Source of the DNA: Tianweitania sp. UT-5YL-CI-8
GTDB lineage: Bacteria; Pseudomonadota; Alphaproteobacteria; Rhizobiales; Rhizobiaceae
Assembly (NCBI RefSeq): GCF_030010215.1
Contig: NZ_JASCRR010000014.1
Span: 1 to 64,000 of the forward strand
Reading direction: 5' to 3'
Length of the DNA stretch: 64,000 nt
Both the position numbers and the translations under genes were made by a program. Every line of letters starts with the position of its first letter. Positions within the stretch are counted from its first letter, which is position 1. A model generated the notes under the pieces. The model saw only the letters and a list, made by a program, of their open reading frames with translations, did not search any database and was not told the DNA's origin. This document shows, piece by piece, positions 25,601 to 34,315 of this stretch.

Positions 25601-26569
25601 ATGAAGACGATTTTGCGTTCTTGCGCGATCTGCGCCGTTTTGGCGGTTGCTACCACTTCAGCTCAGGCAGAATGGCCCGAGCGCCCGGTCACCATTGTCG
25701 TTTCGCAGAGTGCCGGTGCCAGCCCGGATATCATGGCGCGGCTGATCGCCGATGGCCTGTCGCGAGTCACCGGCGGCAATTTCATCGTCGAGAACCGCCC
25801 TGGCGGCAGCAATGTCGTGGGTGCTAGCAGCGTTGCTACGGCAGAGCCGGATGGATATACCCTGTTCTTTGCGACCTCGGCGGCACTGGTGACCAACCCT
25901 TATGTGCTCAAGGATCTGCCCTATGATCCGATGGAAGATTTCGATCCGATTTCGCCCATAGCCATGAGCCAGCTGCTTGTCGCGGCCAACCCGGATTCCG
26001 GCATCAACACACTGGAAGACCTGATCGCCATGGCTAAGGCCGATCCGGCGAGCATCAGCATTGGCGTCGATAGCCCACGCAACCTCTCCGGCATCATCGC
26101 GCGCGCCATCGGCGCCAGCACCGGAACCGAACTGACGCTGGTCAGCTACAACAATATTCCGCAATCGGTGCAGGACGCCGTCGCCGGCGTTATACCCGTC
26201 ATCGTGCAGTCGGAGTCGGTTGTTTCACCCTATCTCGAAGATGGATCGCTCAAGGCCGTCGCCGTAGCAGGCGGCACGCGTTCTGCAGTGCTACCCGATG
26301 TTCCCACCATCGGTGAGACCGTCGCGGGAATCGATCTAAAGGGCTGGTTCATGATGGTCGCACCCGACGGCGTGGACCCGGCCATCGCAGAGGAATTGAA
26401 CGGCGCCATCCGCGAGGTGCTGCAGGACCCAGGTGTCGTCGAGCTCGCTGACAATCTTGGTTTTGAACTGGTCGGCGATGTCGACGTGGCTGGCGCTGAG
26501 AACTTCCTCGGTCAGGAAATGCAGGTCTGGGCAAACATCACCACCCAGCTCGGCATCCAGCCCGAATAA
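25601..26569 (+). CDS. tctC: Tripartite tricarboxylate transporter binding protein (TctC/Bug)
   Basis: A 322-residue Bug-family solute receptor. MKTILRSCAICAVLAVATTSAQAEW is a signal peptide. The mature protein starts with WPERPVTIVVSQSAGASPDI, the usual first strand and ligand-contact loop, and continues with FIVENRPGGSNVVGASSVA, the Bug signature. I chose 25601 (AAAGGGAGAGAG upstream) over the longer in-frame 25532. It is followed by the small and large membrane subunits, so the TctCBA set is complete. The ligand is probably a carboxylated aromatic or a dicarboxylate; Bug receptors are common in aromatic acid loci. Confidence 0.92.
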   Translation: MKTILRSCAICAVLAVATTSAQAEWPERPVTIVVSQSAGASPDIMARLIADGLSRVTGGNFIVENRPGGSNVVGASSVATAEPDGYTLFFATSAALVTNPYVLKDLPYDPMEDFDPISPIAMSQLLVAANPDSGINTLEDLIAMAKADPASISIGVDSPRNLSGIIARAIGASTGTELTLVSYNNIPQSVQDAVAGVIPVIVQSESVVSPYLEDGSLKAVAVAGGTRSAVLPDVPTIGETVAGIDLKGWFMMVAPDGVDPAIAEELNGAIREVLQDPGVVELADNLGFELVGDVDVAGAENFLGQEMQVWANITTQLGIQPE

Positions 26570-26592
26570 GTTAGTGGGAAGAGGGCTGCAAG

Positions 26593-27048
26593 ATGCTTGA
26601 CGCTATCAAAACGAGCTTGCGCGAGCGCATGGCTTCGCTTGTCCTGCTGCTGGTTGGCGCCGTCCTCGTCTATCAGGGCTCGACCCTGACTATGGGGACG
26701 CTGGCCAGTTTCGGGCCAGGCCTGTTCCCCGCTATCGTCGGCGCCGCCATGATGCTGGTGGCGCTGGCCCTCGTGACTTTTCCAGATATGCCCAAGCAGG
26801 AGGAGGACGAGGAACCTTTCGCCTGGCGGCAGATGCTCTTTGTGTCCCTCGGCATGATCGCCTTTGCCTTGCTGGTGCGCCCCTTCGGGCTCGTGCCTGC
26901 TACAGTGGCTCTGGTCTGCCTTGCCTCTTGTGGGGATCGATCGAGCAGCCCTCTGGTTGCCGTGGCGCTCAGTGTCGGTCTTGCTGTCCTCGGTGTGCTG
27001 ATCTTCATCTGGGGCCTCAACCTGCCCCTATCGATCGTGAGGTGGTGA
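26593..27048 (+). CDS. tctB: Tripartite tricarboxylate transporter small subunit (TctB)
   Basis: A 151-residue protein with four predicted membrane segments. After a short cytosolic start it has ASLVLLLVGAVLVYQGSTL and FGPGLFPAIVGAAMMLVAL, then a charged loop (PKQEEDEEPFAWRQ), and two further segments ending in IFIWGLNLPLSIVRW. Size, topology and place between TctC and TctA identify it; sequence is poorly conserved in this family. It ends one base before the TctA start. Confidence 0.88.
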   Translation: MLDAIKTSLRERMASLVLLLVGAVLVYQGSTLTMGTLASFGPGLFPAIVGAAMMLVALALVTFPDMPKQEEDEEPFAWRQMLFVSLGMIAFALLVRPFGLVPATVALVCLASCGDRSSSPLVAVALSVGLAVLGVLIFIWGLNLPLSIVRW

Positions 27049-27049
27049 A

Positions 27050-28564
27050 ATGGAAACCCTGGGACTGCTCGCCGGCGGGATCGGCAGTGCGCTTTCGCCG
27101 GACCTTTTCGGCCTTTGCCTCGTCGGGGTTCTGGTTGGTATGCTGGTGGGCGTGTTGCCCGGTATCGGCGCCATTGCAGCTATTTCCTTAGCGCTGCCGA
27201 TAACCTTTCACCTTGATCCGACTGGCGCGCTCGTGATGCTGGCAGGCATTTTTTATGGCACACAATATGGTGGCTCCACCGCATCCATCCTGCTCAACCT
27301 GCCGGGCACCGCGACCTCCGCTGTCACCTGTCTCGACGGCTATCCGCTGGCCAAGCAGGGCCGAGCGGGCATGGCGCTGTTCATCACGACGATCTCGTCT
27401 TTCATCGGAGCGACGCTCGCCATCGTCGTCATGATGGTTTTGACGCCGGCTCTTGCCAGGCTGGCCATGAGCTTCAGTGCGGCTGAATACTTTGCCGTCA
27501 TGCTGCTCGGCCTGATCGCCGCATCTGCGCTCAGCACCGGCTCTGCCCTCAAGGGTTTTCTCATGGTCCTCGTGGGGCTGGCCCTGGGGATGATCGGCCT
27601 CGACGTGAACAGCGGACAGGCGCGGCTGACCTTTGGCGTGTTTCAGCTTCTCGATGGCATAAGCCTCGTGGCGCTGGCCATGGGCCTGTTCGGCGTGGCG
27701 GAAGTCTTTAACAGCATGGCCCATCCTGACGCGGATCGGCGCGCCTCTCGCGTGCGATTGCGGGACTTGATACCGACCCGGCAGGAGTTCCGGGCCTCGG
27801 TCAATCCAACGTTGCGCGGATCGGTCCTCGGAACCGTACTTGGCTCGTTGCCCGGCATGGGCGCGGCAGTGACGTCATTCATGGCCTATGCGCTGGAACG
27901 CAAGATTTCCTCGACGCCAGAACGGTTCGGCAAGGGCGCCATCGAAGGCATTGCGGCGCCGGAAGCGGCCAACAATGCAACGGTGCAGGCGTCATTTATT
28001 CCGACCTTAAGTCTGGGTATACCAGGCGATCCGGTAATGGCCATTATGCTGGGCGCCATGATGATCCACGGCATCGTGCCTGGACCACGGTTCATGGCCG
28101 AGAACGGACCAATGTTCTGGTCGCTGATCGGTAGTTTCTGGGTCGGAAACCTGCTCCTGCTGATCCTTAATATCCCTCTGGTGGGACTTTGGGTGAAGGT
28201 GCTGTCGGTGCCGCGCAAAGTACTCTATCCGGCCGTACTGTTCTTTGTGTGTGTCGGAGTCTACACCACGCGCAGCAACGTGTTCGACATCTACCTGACG
28301 CTCGGCTTTGGCGTGATCGGTTATCTGATGAACCGGTTCCGCTTCCCCACGGCGCCGCTGTTGCTCGGCTTTGTCCTGGGGCCAATGATGGAAGAAAACC
28401 TCACACGCGCACTGGTGATCTCGCGAGGCGATCTCATGGTCTTCTTCTACCGCCCGATCAGTGCCATGGTCATGATCTGCGCATTGGCGCTGCTGATCGT
28501 GACGCTGCTGGCGCCGGTCCGGACATGGTGGAAAGGCCGACGACCCGTTGAGGGCGCCGCGTAG
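27050..28564 (+). CDS. tctA: Tripartite tricarboxylate transporter large subunit (TctA)
   Basis: A 504-residue permease with about twelve hydrophobic segments. The family signature GTQYGGSTASILLNLPGTATS is near residue 65, and its internal-repeat counterpart FIPTLSLGIPGDPVMAIMLGA lies near residue 310; VGVLPGIGAIAAISLALP precedes the first. The gene is complete, directly follows TctB, and ends one base before the convergent LysR gene. It moves the ligand captured by TctC using an ion gradient. Confidence 0.94.
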   Translation: METLGLLAGGIGSALSPDLFGLCLVGVLVGMLVGVLPGIGAIAAISLALPITFHLDPTGALVMLAGIFYGTQYGGSTASILLNLPGTATSAVTCLDGYPLAKQGRAGMALFITTISSFIGATLAIVVMMVLTPALARLAMSFSAAEYFAVMLLGLIAASALSTGSALKGFLMVLVGLALGMIGLDVNSGQARLTFGVFQLLDGISLVALAMGLFGVAEVFNSMAHPDADRRASRVRLRDLIPTRQEFRASVNPTLRGSVLGTVLGSLPGMGAAVTSFMAYALERKISSTPERFGKGAIEGIAAPEAANNATVQASFIPTLSLGIPGDPVMAIMLGAMMIHGIVPGPRFMAENGPMFWSLIGSFWVGNLLLLILNIPLVGLWVKVLSVPRKVLYPAVLFFVCVGVYTTRSNVFDIYLTLGFGVIGYLMNRFRFPTAPLLLGFVLGPMMEENLTRALVISRGDLMVFFYRPISAMVMICALALLIVTLLAPVRTWWKGRRPVEGAA

Positions 28565-28565
28565 T

Positions 28566-29495
28566 TCAGTTGGTCTCAACGTCGGGCACTTCGTAGTCAG
28601 GTCCCAAGGCTTTTGCCAGTTCCACAAAGCGCGTGCCCAACGCGTTCATCGTGCGGCTTTGCAGGCGATGCAGGCCGAACACCCGGTCGGCCAGTTTTTC
28701 CTTGAGCGGGATCGCAACCAGCGTGCCGTCAGCCAGGTCAGGGCCCACAATCTGGTCGGATAATACGGTAACGCAGTCCGAGCGGCGCACGATTTCCTTG
28801 AGCACGCTGAAGGGCAATGCTTCCACGACATTGGTAGGAAACGGCTCACCATGGGTGGTGAACAGGGCCTCGATCTGCTTACGAAATGCACCGCCGGGAT
28901 GTGGCAAGACCCAGGTCAGCTCGGAGATGTCCCTGATCGACAGGATTTTCTGGCTCGCCAGCGGATGACGAGCGCGCACGACCGCAACGGCCCTGGCGTG
29001 GAACAACGGCGTGGCTTCGACTTCCTCTAGACGCGGGCTTAGCCCGATATTGCTGATCACCAGGTCGACCTCGTGGCTGATCAGCCGCGTGAGGAGGTTC
29101 TCGTCAGTGTCCTCGATCACCCGCATGTTGACGTTGGAAAACTCGGCGGTCAGCCGCGCGATGACCTCGGGGATAATGCTGAGCGTCGTCAGCGGCGTGC
29201 CGCCAACGGTGAGCGGGCCAAGCACGCCCTGATCGAACAGCCTGACTTCTTGTTGGGCAGTCTTGAGAACCGTTTCCACACTTTGGGCATGCCGGATCAG
29301 TAATTCGCCAGCAGCAGTAAGTGTGGTCCCAAGCCGGCCGCGTGTGACAAGCTGGCTGCCCACCACGTCCTCGAGCCGAGCGATGGCCACTGACAAAGCC
29401 GGCTGTGAAATCTGCAGCAGATCTGCCGCTTTGACGAACGAGCCACTGCGAGCAATAGCCAGCAGATACCGGAGCTGCCTTGGTTCAAGATCCAT
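28566..29495 (-). CDS. LysR-family transcriptional regulator
   Basis: A 309-residue LysR regulator. I chose MDLEPRQLRYLLAIARSGSF at 29495 as start because LysR proteins open this way; an in-frame ATG at 29525 adds ten residues. The helix-turn-helix is FVKAADLLQISQPALSVAIARLE. The effector domain includes VGGTPLTTLSIIPEVIARL, like GbpR/CbbR-type aromatic regulators. It converges on TctA with no spacer. It could control the transporter or the upstream catabolic genes; no operator was identified. Confidence 0.9.
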   Translation of the reverse strand: MDLEPRQLRYLLAIARSGSFVKAADLLQISQPALSVAIARLEDVVGSQLVTRGRLGTTLTAAGELLIRHAQSVETVLKTAQQEVRLFDQGVLGPLTVGGTPLTTLSIIPEVIARLTAEFSNVNMRVIEDTDENLLTRLISHEVDLVISNIGLSPRLEEVEATPLFHARAVAVVRARHPLASQKILSIRDISELTWVLPHPGGAFRKQIEALFTTHGEPFPTNVVEALPFSVLKEIVRRSDCVTVLSDQIVGPDLADGTLVAIPLKEKLADRVFGLHRLQSRTMNALGTRFVELAKALGPDYEVPDVETN

Positions 29496-29825
29496 TAAAA
29501 CCCGCCTGAGATTTACAATTCGCACATGGGCGCTGAAGAGTACTTAACTCGGTCAATATCAGCGTTGTGAACGTGGCGCAGGGAAAACATCTACGCCTGC
29601 AACAGAGCCCAGAGGTCGCGGCTCCAATTTCCGCCTATGTAGCTATGATTGGTCCAGGCTTCGGATACAGCGGACAGACCGCTCTCGACCTGCCGCTGCC
29701 AAAACTTGCCAGTCCGTTATCGACCCCATTTCGGCCGTTAGCAGTCGACTTCCGTTACTCCGAAAGCAGACCTTTGGAGATGAGCACTCGTCAATCTTCC
29801 AAGCCGCAAACCGTGCACATCCACG
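29496..29825. other. Intergenic, no recognisable gene
   Basis: About 330 bases between two minus-strand LysR genes. The short frames here carry no family motif. The promoter of the 28566-29495 regulator should lie in the right-hand part. No repeat or hairpin of note was seen. Confidence 0.5.
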
Positions 29826-30713
29826 CTAGCTAGCGAACAGATTATCGGCCATGAAATCTACGAAAACGCGAATTTTCGGCGATAAATAACGGCTGGTCGG
29901 CCACAGCATCCGGAAAACTCCGGCCTCTGCGGTGACCTCTTCGAGGATCGGCAAAAGCCTTCCGTCTATTATGTGTTGGGCGACCGCAAAATCGGGCAGA
30001 CAGGTTATGCCGAAGCCACCCTCAGCCAGATAGATCAGCGGCTCTAGGGTGCTTGCGACCGTCGTTGCCGGCAAAGCTATGCGCAGCGCTTTGCCATCCC
30101 GCGCCAAGGGCCAAGGTTCGAGTTTGCCCGAATTGGCGAACCGGTGATGCATGCAGCGATGCAGCGTCAGCTCTTCAGGCGTTTTCGGCATCCCCTCCTT
30201 TGCAATATAGCCCGGCGAAGCGACGATCCTGTGGCGAAACGCACCGAGCCGTCGGCTCATCAGGCGAGTGTCGCGCACCTCCCCAGTGCGAACCACGGCG
30301 TCAAAACCCTCTTCGATCACATCGACCAGGCGATCGGTAAAATCGAGATCCAGAGTGATTTCGGGATAGGCCCGCATAAATGCCGATATCGATGGCATCA
30401 GCAGCATGCCGGTGAGCGGAAAACTCACGCGCAGCACACCGCTCGGCACAGCGCTCGATCTCGAAAGTTGGGCCTGCGCCGCTTCCAGGTCTGCAATAAT
30501 GCGACGACAGCTATCAAGGAAGAAGCTGCCTTCCTCCGTCAGGGTCATGCTGCGTGTCGAGCGGTGAAACAGGCGCACGCCCATCTCCTGTTCGAGGCGG
30601 GCTATAGCCTTGCCTACAGCGGAGCTGGAAAGGCCCAGTCGATGCGATGCAGCGACAAAGCTACCGCCTTCCGCAGTGTTCACGAAGATCTCCAGGGCGC
30701 CGAGCTTGTCCAC
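29826..30713 (-). CDS. LysR-family transcriptional regulator (DUF-type AraC-independent, CrgA/AaeR-like)
   Basis: A 295-residue LysR regulator of the CrgA-like group. The start is GTG at 30713, with AAGGAG five bases upstream, giving VDKLGALEIFVNTAEGGSFV; a longer in-frame ATG at 30827 lacks support. The helix-turn-helix is FVAASHRLGLSSSAVGKAIARLEQ. RLFHRSTRSMTLTEEG follows, typical of the subgroup. It is divergent from a small monooxygenase gene at 30839, the usual layout for a LysR gene and its target. That target has been truncated by an insertion, so the regulator may now be an orphan. Confidence 0.88.
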   Translation of the reverse strand: MDKLGALEIFVNTAEGGSFVAASHRLGLSSSAVGKAIARLEQEMGVRLFHRSTRSMTLTEEGSFFLDSCRRIIADLEAAQAQLSRSSAVPSGVLRVSFPLTGMLLMPSISAFMRAYPEITLDLDFTDRLVDVIEEGFDAVVRTGEVRDTRLMSRRLGAFRHRIVASPGYIAKEGMPKTPEELTLHRCMHHRFANSGKLEPWPLARDGKALRIALPATTVASTLEPLIYLAEGGFGITCLPDFAVAQHIIDGRLLPILEEVTAEAGVFRMLWPTSRYLSPKIRVFVDFMADNLFAS

Positions 30714-30838
30714 AGTGCTCCTTATTCCGGAATTTATTTCCGTTCTTATCAGAATAGAGGACCGTTTATCGCTTGTAACGCGGTCGATATCCAGAGCGGC
30801 ACGGCGACAGCACGCCGATTTCACCAAGAGGATTTGTT

Positions 30839-30964
30839 ATGACCAGCGCTCTCGCAGGCTTTGCCGTCACGCCGCAGCCGACGACGTTCATCGTCAACGT
30901 CATTCACGCCCATCCCGGCAAGCAGGACGAAGCCTTCCAGCTGATCCAGGAGGTGGTCCACTAG
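30839..30964 (+). pseudogene. Antibiotic biosynthesis monooxygenase-type gene, truncated
   Basis: ATG 30839 follows AAGAGGA and opens MTSALAGFAVTPQPTTFIVN, then VIHAHPGKQDEAFQLIQEVV. This looks like the first strand and helix of an ABM-domain (small cofactor-free monooxygenase or quinone reductase-like) protein of about 100 residues. After 41 codons the frame hits a stop made by the ISKra4 end at 30964. The remaining part is not present beyond the far end of the element. It is divergent from a LysR gene, probably its former regulator. Confidence 0.6.
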
Positions 30965-32526
30965 AGACCGGTAATTTTTCTGGGGTCAGGCGGCACGCAG
31001 AAGAGGCGGTTTTGGCATGAATATTGGCGGCACGCTGGGCTCTGGCTGTCGGAACGGTGCACGCAATCGATCGCGAAGCTCGCCGTTCAGATCTGCCGTC
31101 CGGACCTGCATGAGCATGTGAGCGCCGTGGAGCGACCATCGCATTTGCTGTTTCTTGACCATCCGCTTGCCGACGAGTGAATTCACCGCTGACTCAGCCA
31201 GGGTCGTTGCGACGCGAAGGCCGGCTCGGTAGCGCTTGCCATAGTTGACGATCGCGCCGCGGTTCGACCTGACATAGGTCAGGAGCTGCGAGCCGAGGCT
31301 GTGAAGACGGGCGATGGAGAACTCGCCATCCCCTTGCGAAGCCTTCAGTCTCGCCAGAAGTTGCTCCAGGTCGCGGATCGCGCGATCAACCCGCCCATGC
31401 CACAGACGCCACTTCACCGCTCTGATGTCCCGGTCTATGGTGGGAAGCGCTTCGGAGAGACCGGATCGGGATCGAACGACGTGACCGGCAATCTGCTGCA
31501 TCGGCTGGATCTTCATGGCGATGTGGAACCAGTCGATGATGTGGACTGTCGGCTTCGGCATGGCGCGGGGCAGCCGCTTCAGGATTTCGGCGCCGTCCGA
31601 AATCACCGTCACATCGCCAAAGCCGCGGTATCCGACTTCCCGGAGGGAGTGGAGAGCGCGATCGCGGATTGCATGCTGGGCGGTGCTGCCGGTGACAAAA
31701 TAGCGACCGCCGCCGTCGCCCCGCCCGCCGCGGCCACATCTGGCTATGACAAGCTCGAAGTTTCGCACTGAATTGGGCTCTGCGCTGCGAACATGAGCCG
31801 TATCGATGCTGATGACGAATTCCTTGCGGCGATCCCCGGGAAGCTGCATTTCGAGCTGGTGCCGGTCATCCGCTTGAGCTCTCGCCCTCCATGTTTCCCG
31901 CACGATCTGTTCGTCGAGCCGCTCGCCGACCCTGATGGTCCGCTTGCGCACGGTCGCGTACGTCTCGGTCGGTTCAATGGGTAGGAACTCGCCCAGCACC
32001 TTGGCCGCCTGCCGATATGGCATCATGCTTCCCAGCCGCGCCGTCAACTCCATCAGCTCAGGCGTCGCTCGATCGGGGCAGATCTCGTTCAGTGGTGCGA
32101 AGGCGCTGTCCATGCCCGGGTAACAATCCTGGCACAGCATCCAGCGAGGATTGCGGACCTTCACCGTGCCGAAGACCGTTCGGATCCGGCGTGATGTGTA
32201 ATCCTTGACCGGCCGAAACCTGTGGCAGTCCGGGCAGACACGACGGAAGAGGGAGTAGGTCTCCGCCTCATGAGCCACGACAGCCCTCTGCAGCGTAGCC
32301 ATGATCTTCTTCCCGTCAGCAAGGGACAGTCCGATATCGCCGTCGAACAGGCTCTCCCAGCTCTTGTCGATACGAACCGCCTTCCGGCACACGTCACCGA
32401 ACTCGTTCTTCCCCTCGATCGTGATCGTCCATTCCACCGCCATCGCTTTGTCTCCGAACAAAGCGACGCTGATGGACCACGCCAGCCTAACAACCCGTAT
32501 TCGACCCCAGAGAAATTACCGGTCTC
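30964..32526. mobile_element. ISKra4-family insertion sequence
   Basis: A 1.56 kb element with 24 bp terminal inverted repeats differing at one position: GAGACCGGTAATTTTTCTGG at 30964 and, on the minus strand, GAGACCGGTAATTTCTCTGG ending at 32526, each continuing with GGTC. It carries a single transposase gene. Both flanking genes are truncated and unrelated: an ABM-type gene on the left and a VKOR-type gene on the right. No target duplication is visible. So the element sits at the joint of two segments, probably after an IS-mediated deletion or recombination between copies. Confidence 0.85.
30986..32443 (-). CDS. ISKra4-family transposase
   Basis: A 485-residue transposase. The N-terminal half has RIDKSWESLFDGDIGLSLAD and a zinc-ribbon-like CPDCHRF...CQDCYPG pair. 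The catalytic domain has EFVISIDTAHVRS with the first aspartate and VTVISDGAEIL with the second, followed by HIIDWFHIAMK. I chose ATG 32443 (MAVEWTITIEGK), which has GGAG eight bases upstream. The frame is intact and its stop lies inside the left terminal repeat. The family assignment is from remembered ISKra4 transposases. Confidence 0.85.
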   Translation of the reverse strand: MAVEWTITIEGKNEFGDVCRKAVRIDKSWESLFDGDIGLSLADGKKIMATLQRAVVAHEAETYSLFRRVCPDCHRFRPVKDYTSRRIRTVFGTVKVRNPRWMLCQDCYPGMDSAFAPLNEICPDRATPELMELTARLGSMMPYRQAAKVLGEFLPIEPTETYATVRKRTIRVGERLDEQIVRETWRARAQADDRHQLEMQLPGDRRKEFVISIDTAHVRSAEPNSVRNFELVIARCGRGGRGDGGGRYFVTGSTAQHAIRDRALHSLREVGYRGFGDVTVISDGAEILKRLPRAMPKPTVHIIDWFHIAMKIQPMQQIAGHVVRSRSGLSEALPTIDRDIRAVKWRLWHGRVDRAIRDLEQLLARLKASQGDGEFSIARLHSLGSQLLTYVRSNRGAIVNYGKRYRAGLRVATTLAESAVNSLVGKRMVKKQQMRWSLHGAHMLMQVRTADLNGELRDRLRAPFRQPEPSVPPIFMPKPPLLRAA

Positions 32527-33115
32527 GCTGATCGGTGCGCTCTGCACACTCTGCATCATCCAGGCGGCGGTGACCGTGATCCTCATCCCATATTCTGTCG
32601 ACGAGGTGCTGGCGAGCATTCAGTACCTGTGGCGCGCGAAGAAGGCGGGCGAGCCGTTCTGGCGTACGTTCTGGATGGGTGGGCCGGCACTTTCGGAGAA
32701 CCAGACGCCGGAAGCCGACCTCGATCGTTCGGCCTGGGAATCCCTGAAGGACTTCGTGCTCGGTGGCGTGACCTTTCCTTGGACCCTTGTCGCCAGCGCA
32801 CTACTCGGCGCCGTCCTCATGGCCACGCCGCTGATCGTCGGCACCGATGCGCCGCTCTATTTCAGCGACCACATCGTCGGCTGCCTCGTCATAATGATCG
32901 CAGTCACCGCCATGGCCGAAATCGTACGCGCCGTGCGTTTTCTCAACGTCGCGCTCGGCGCCTGGATCGCGGTATCGCCATTCCTGCTGGACGGTGGGTC
33001 GGGCGTCGCGACGACGGCCAACGGTGCTATCGGGCTGGTTCTGATCGGTCTCAGCCTGCCCCGTGGCGCGCGCAGCGACCAGCATTATGGCGGATGGGAC
33101 CGGGCGATCGTCTGA
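32527..33115 (+). pseudogene. VKOR/SPW-repeat membrane protein, 5' truncated
   Basis: From the right end of the ISKra4 element an open frame gives LIGALCTLCIIQAAVTVILI, which contains a CTLC motif matching the CxxC active site of vitamin K epoxide reductase domains, then a linker with SENQTPEADLDRSAWESLKD. It ends with a C-terminal SPW-like membrane repeat (FLNVALGAWIAVSPFLLDGG). The N-terminal half of the VKOR domain and the start codon are missing. A product could only be made as a fusion reading through the transposon, so I call it a remnant. VKOR proteins reoxidise periplasmic disulfide catalysts. Confidence 0.65.
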
Positions 33116-33168
33116 CAATCCAGAGACGACCTAGCCGGAATGGAGCGACGGCAAAGAGGAGAACAACT

Positions 33169-33404
33169 ATGGCCAGATGCGATCAGTGCGGCAACGACTA
33201 TGACAAGTCCTTTCTGGTGTACCTGGGAGAAGAAACCTACACCTTCGACAGCTTCGAGTAGGCGATCCAGAAGCTGGCTCCCATCTGCCCATATTGCGAT
33301 GTCCGTATCATCGGGCACGCGTCGAGCAGGGCGACGTGATCTATTGCTGCGCACATTGCGCCGAGCAAGAAGGCGCCAATTCACTTGCCGATCGGGCTAT
33401 GTGA
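33169..33404 (+). pseudogene. Small zinc-ribbon protein, broken by stop and frameshift
   Basis: ATG 33169 (AAAGAGGAG upstream) gives MARCDQCGNDYDKSFLVYLG and runs to TFDSFE, where TAG (33259-33261) stands at the position of a cysteine in related small zinc-ribbon proteins. The frame continues past the stop with AIQKLAPICPYCDVRIIGHA, then shifts by one base near 33318 and continues as VEQGDVIYCCAHCAEQEG to TGA 33404. The cysteine pairs are all still visible. Two separate lesions make this a pseudogene unless the stop is read through. The homologues I recall are about 75-80 residues. Confidence 0.65.
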
Positions 33405-33424
33405 GGCGTGTCCCAGATGGGCAG

Positions 33425-33712
33425 TCAATCCTCGGCCGGCTTTCCGAACGCTTGACGGAGTTCGTCCTTTGCGTCTTCCAGCACCTTTCTGCGGTGTGCC
33501 GGAAGGTTCTCGCCGGCGCGATTGATGTAGAAGGTCAGCATCGACATGGCGGAGCGGAGAGGCTCCGCCTTGCGCCTCGTGCTTTTCTCGGCCGAACGCT
33601 TCAGGGATGCGGCAATTTCCTTCGGATCGTCTTTCTCGAAGACGTGATCCTCCAGGTCGAGCGCGTCGCTGTGTTCGGTCACCTCGGCAGACCATTTTTC
33701 CTTCTTGGCCAT
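33425..33712 (-). CDS. DUF3175 domain protein
   Basis: A 95-residue basic protein. KWSAEVTEHSDALDLEDHVF, KDDPKEIAASLKRSAEKS and PLRSAMSMLTFYINRAGENL cover the whole of the DUF3175 domain, a small family common in rhizobia and other soil bacteria, often on plasmids. Function is unknown. The start ATG at 33712 has GGGAGAGG upstream. It is on the opposite strand to the zinc-ribbon remnant and converges with it. Confidence 0.85.
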   Translation of the reverse strand: MAKKEKWSAEVTEHSDALDLEDHVFEKDDPKEIAASLKRSAEKSTRRKAEPLRSAMSMLTFYINRAGENLPAHRRKVLEDAKDELRQAFGKPAED

Positions 33713-33751
33713 GAAACCTCTCCCGTTCTGCGACCGATCTAGTCCCGAAGG

Positions 33752-34315
33752 CTAATCCGGCGGTTGCTCCGGCACAGTGCCCGGCGGAATCACCGGTGTG
33801 GTTCCCGTGTCGGGAGCGGGCTCCTCGATTTCGTCATCACCGGTCTTGGGCGGGATCAGTACGCCGTTGCACTCTTCCAACGTCGGTCGAGAGCCATTGC
33901 CTGCCTGGTCATGCTGTCCTTTCGCACTATTACGATCGGCGTCTTCGCTCGGGTCCCCAGGTTTGACCTGACAGCGATTGTTCTGGTCGATGCTGCCATT
34001 ACCATCTGATGTTTGAGCGGCGGCGGAGCCGACGACTCCCGCCCAACACAGCAGTGATACTGCAGCCAGAGCAAGTATCCGCGAGGCCGATGGCGCGGGG
34101 AAGCTGGGCTCGGAAGGTATTTCAGGCGGCGTTTCGGGTGGGATCTGGATCGGTTCCTTGTCTGGCGAGGGGATTGGATCCGGTGTTGGTGGTGGAACGC
34201 CCGGTGGCTCATTGGGTTGTGGAGTTTCAGACGGAGTAGGAGGACTGGCCGGTTCCGGATTGGGGTTGTCCGGTGTCGGCTGTGGATTGTTTGGGTCAGG
34301 CGTGGGACTGTTCAT
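33752..34315 (-). CDS. Proline-rich protein with internal hydrophobic segment
   Basis: A 187-residue hypothetical. The first 77 residues are dominated by proline, serine, glutamate and asparagine (PTPDPNNPQPTPDNPNPEP and similar). A hydrophobic stretch follows, RILALAAVSLLCWAGVVGSA, ending in AAAQ like a signal peptide cleavage site. The last 85 residues are acidic and proline-rich with two cysteines (NRCQ, EECNGV). It looks like a proline-rich N-terminal tail fused ahead of a secreted protein. The real start of the secreted part could be internal, but no ATG stands before the hydrophobic stretch. No known domain. Confidence 0.6.
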   Translation of the reverse strand: MNSPTPDPNNPQPTPDNPNPEPASPPTPSETPQPNEPPGVPPPTPDPIPSPDKEPIQIPPETPPEIPSEPSFPAPSASRILALAAVSLLCWAGVVGSAAAQTSDGNGSIDQNNRCQVKPGDPSEDADRNSAKGQHDQAGNGSRPTLEECNGVLIPPKTGDDEIEEPAPDTGTTPVIPPGTVPEQPPD

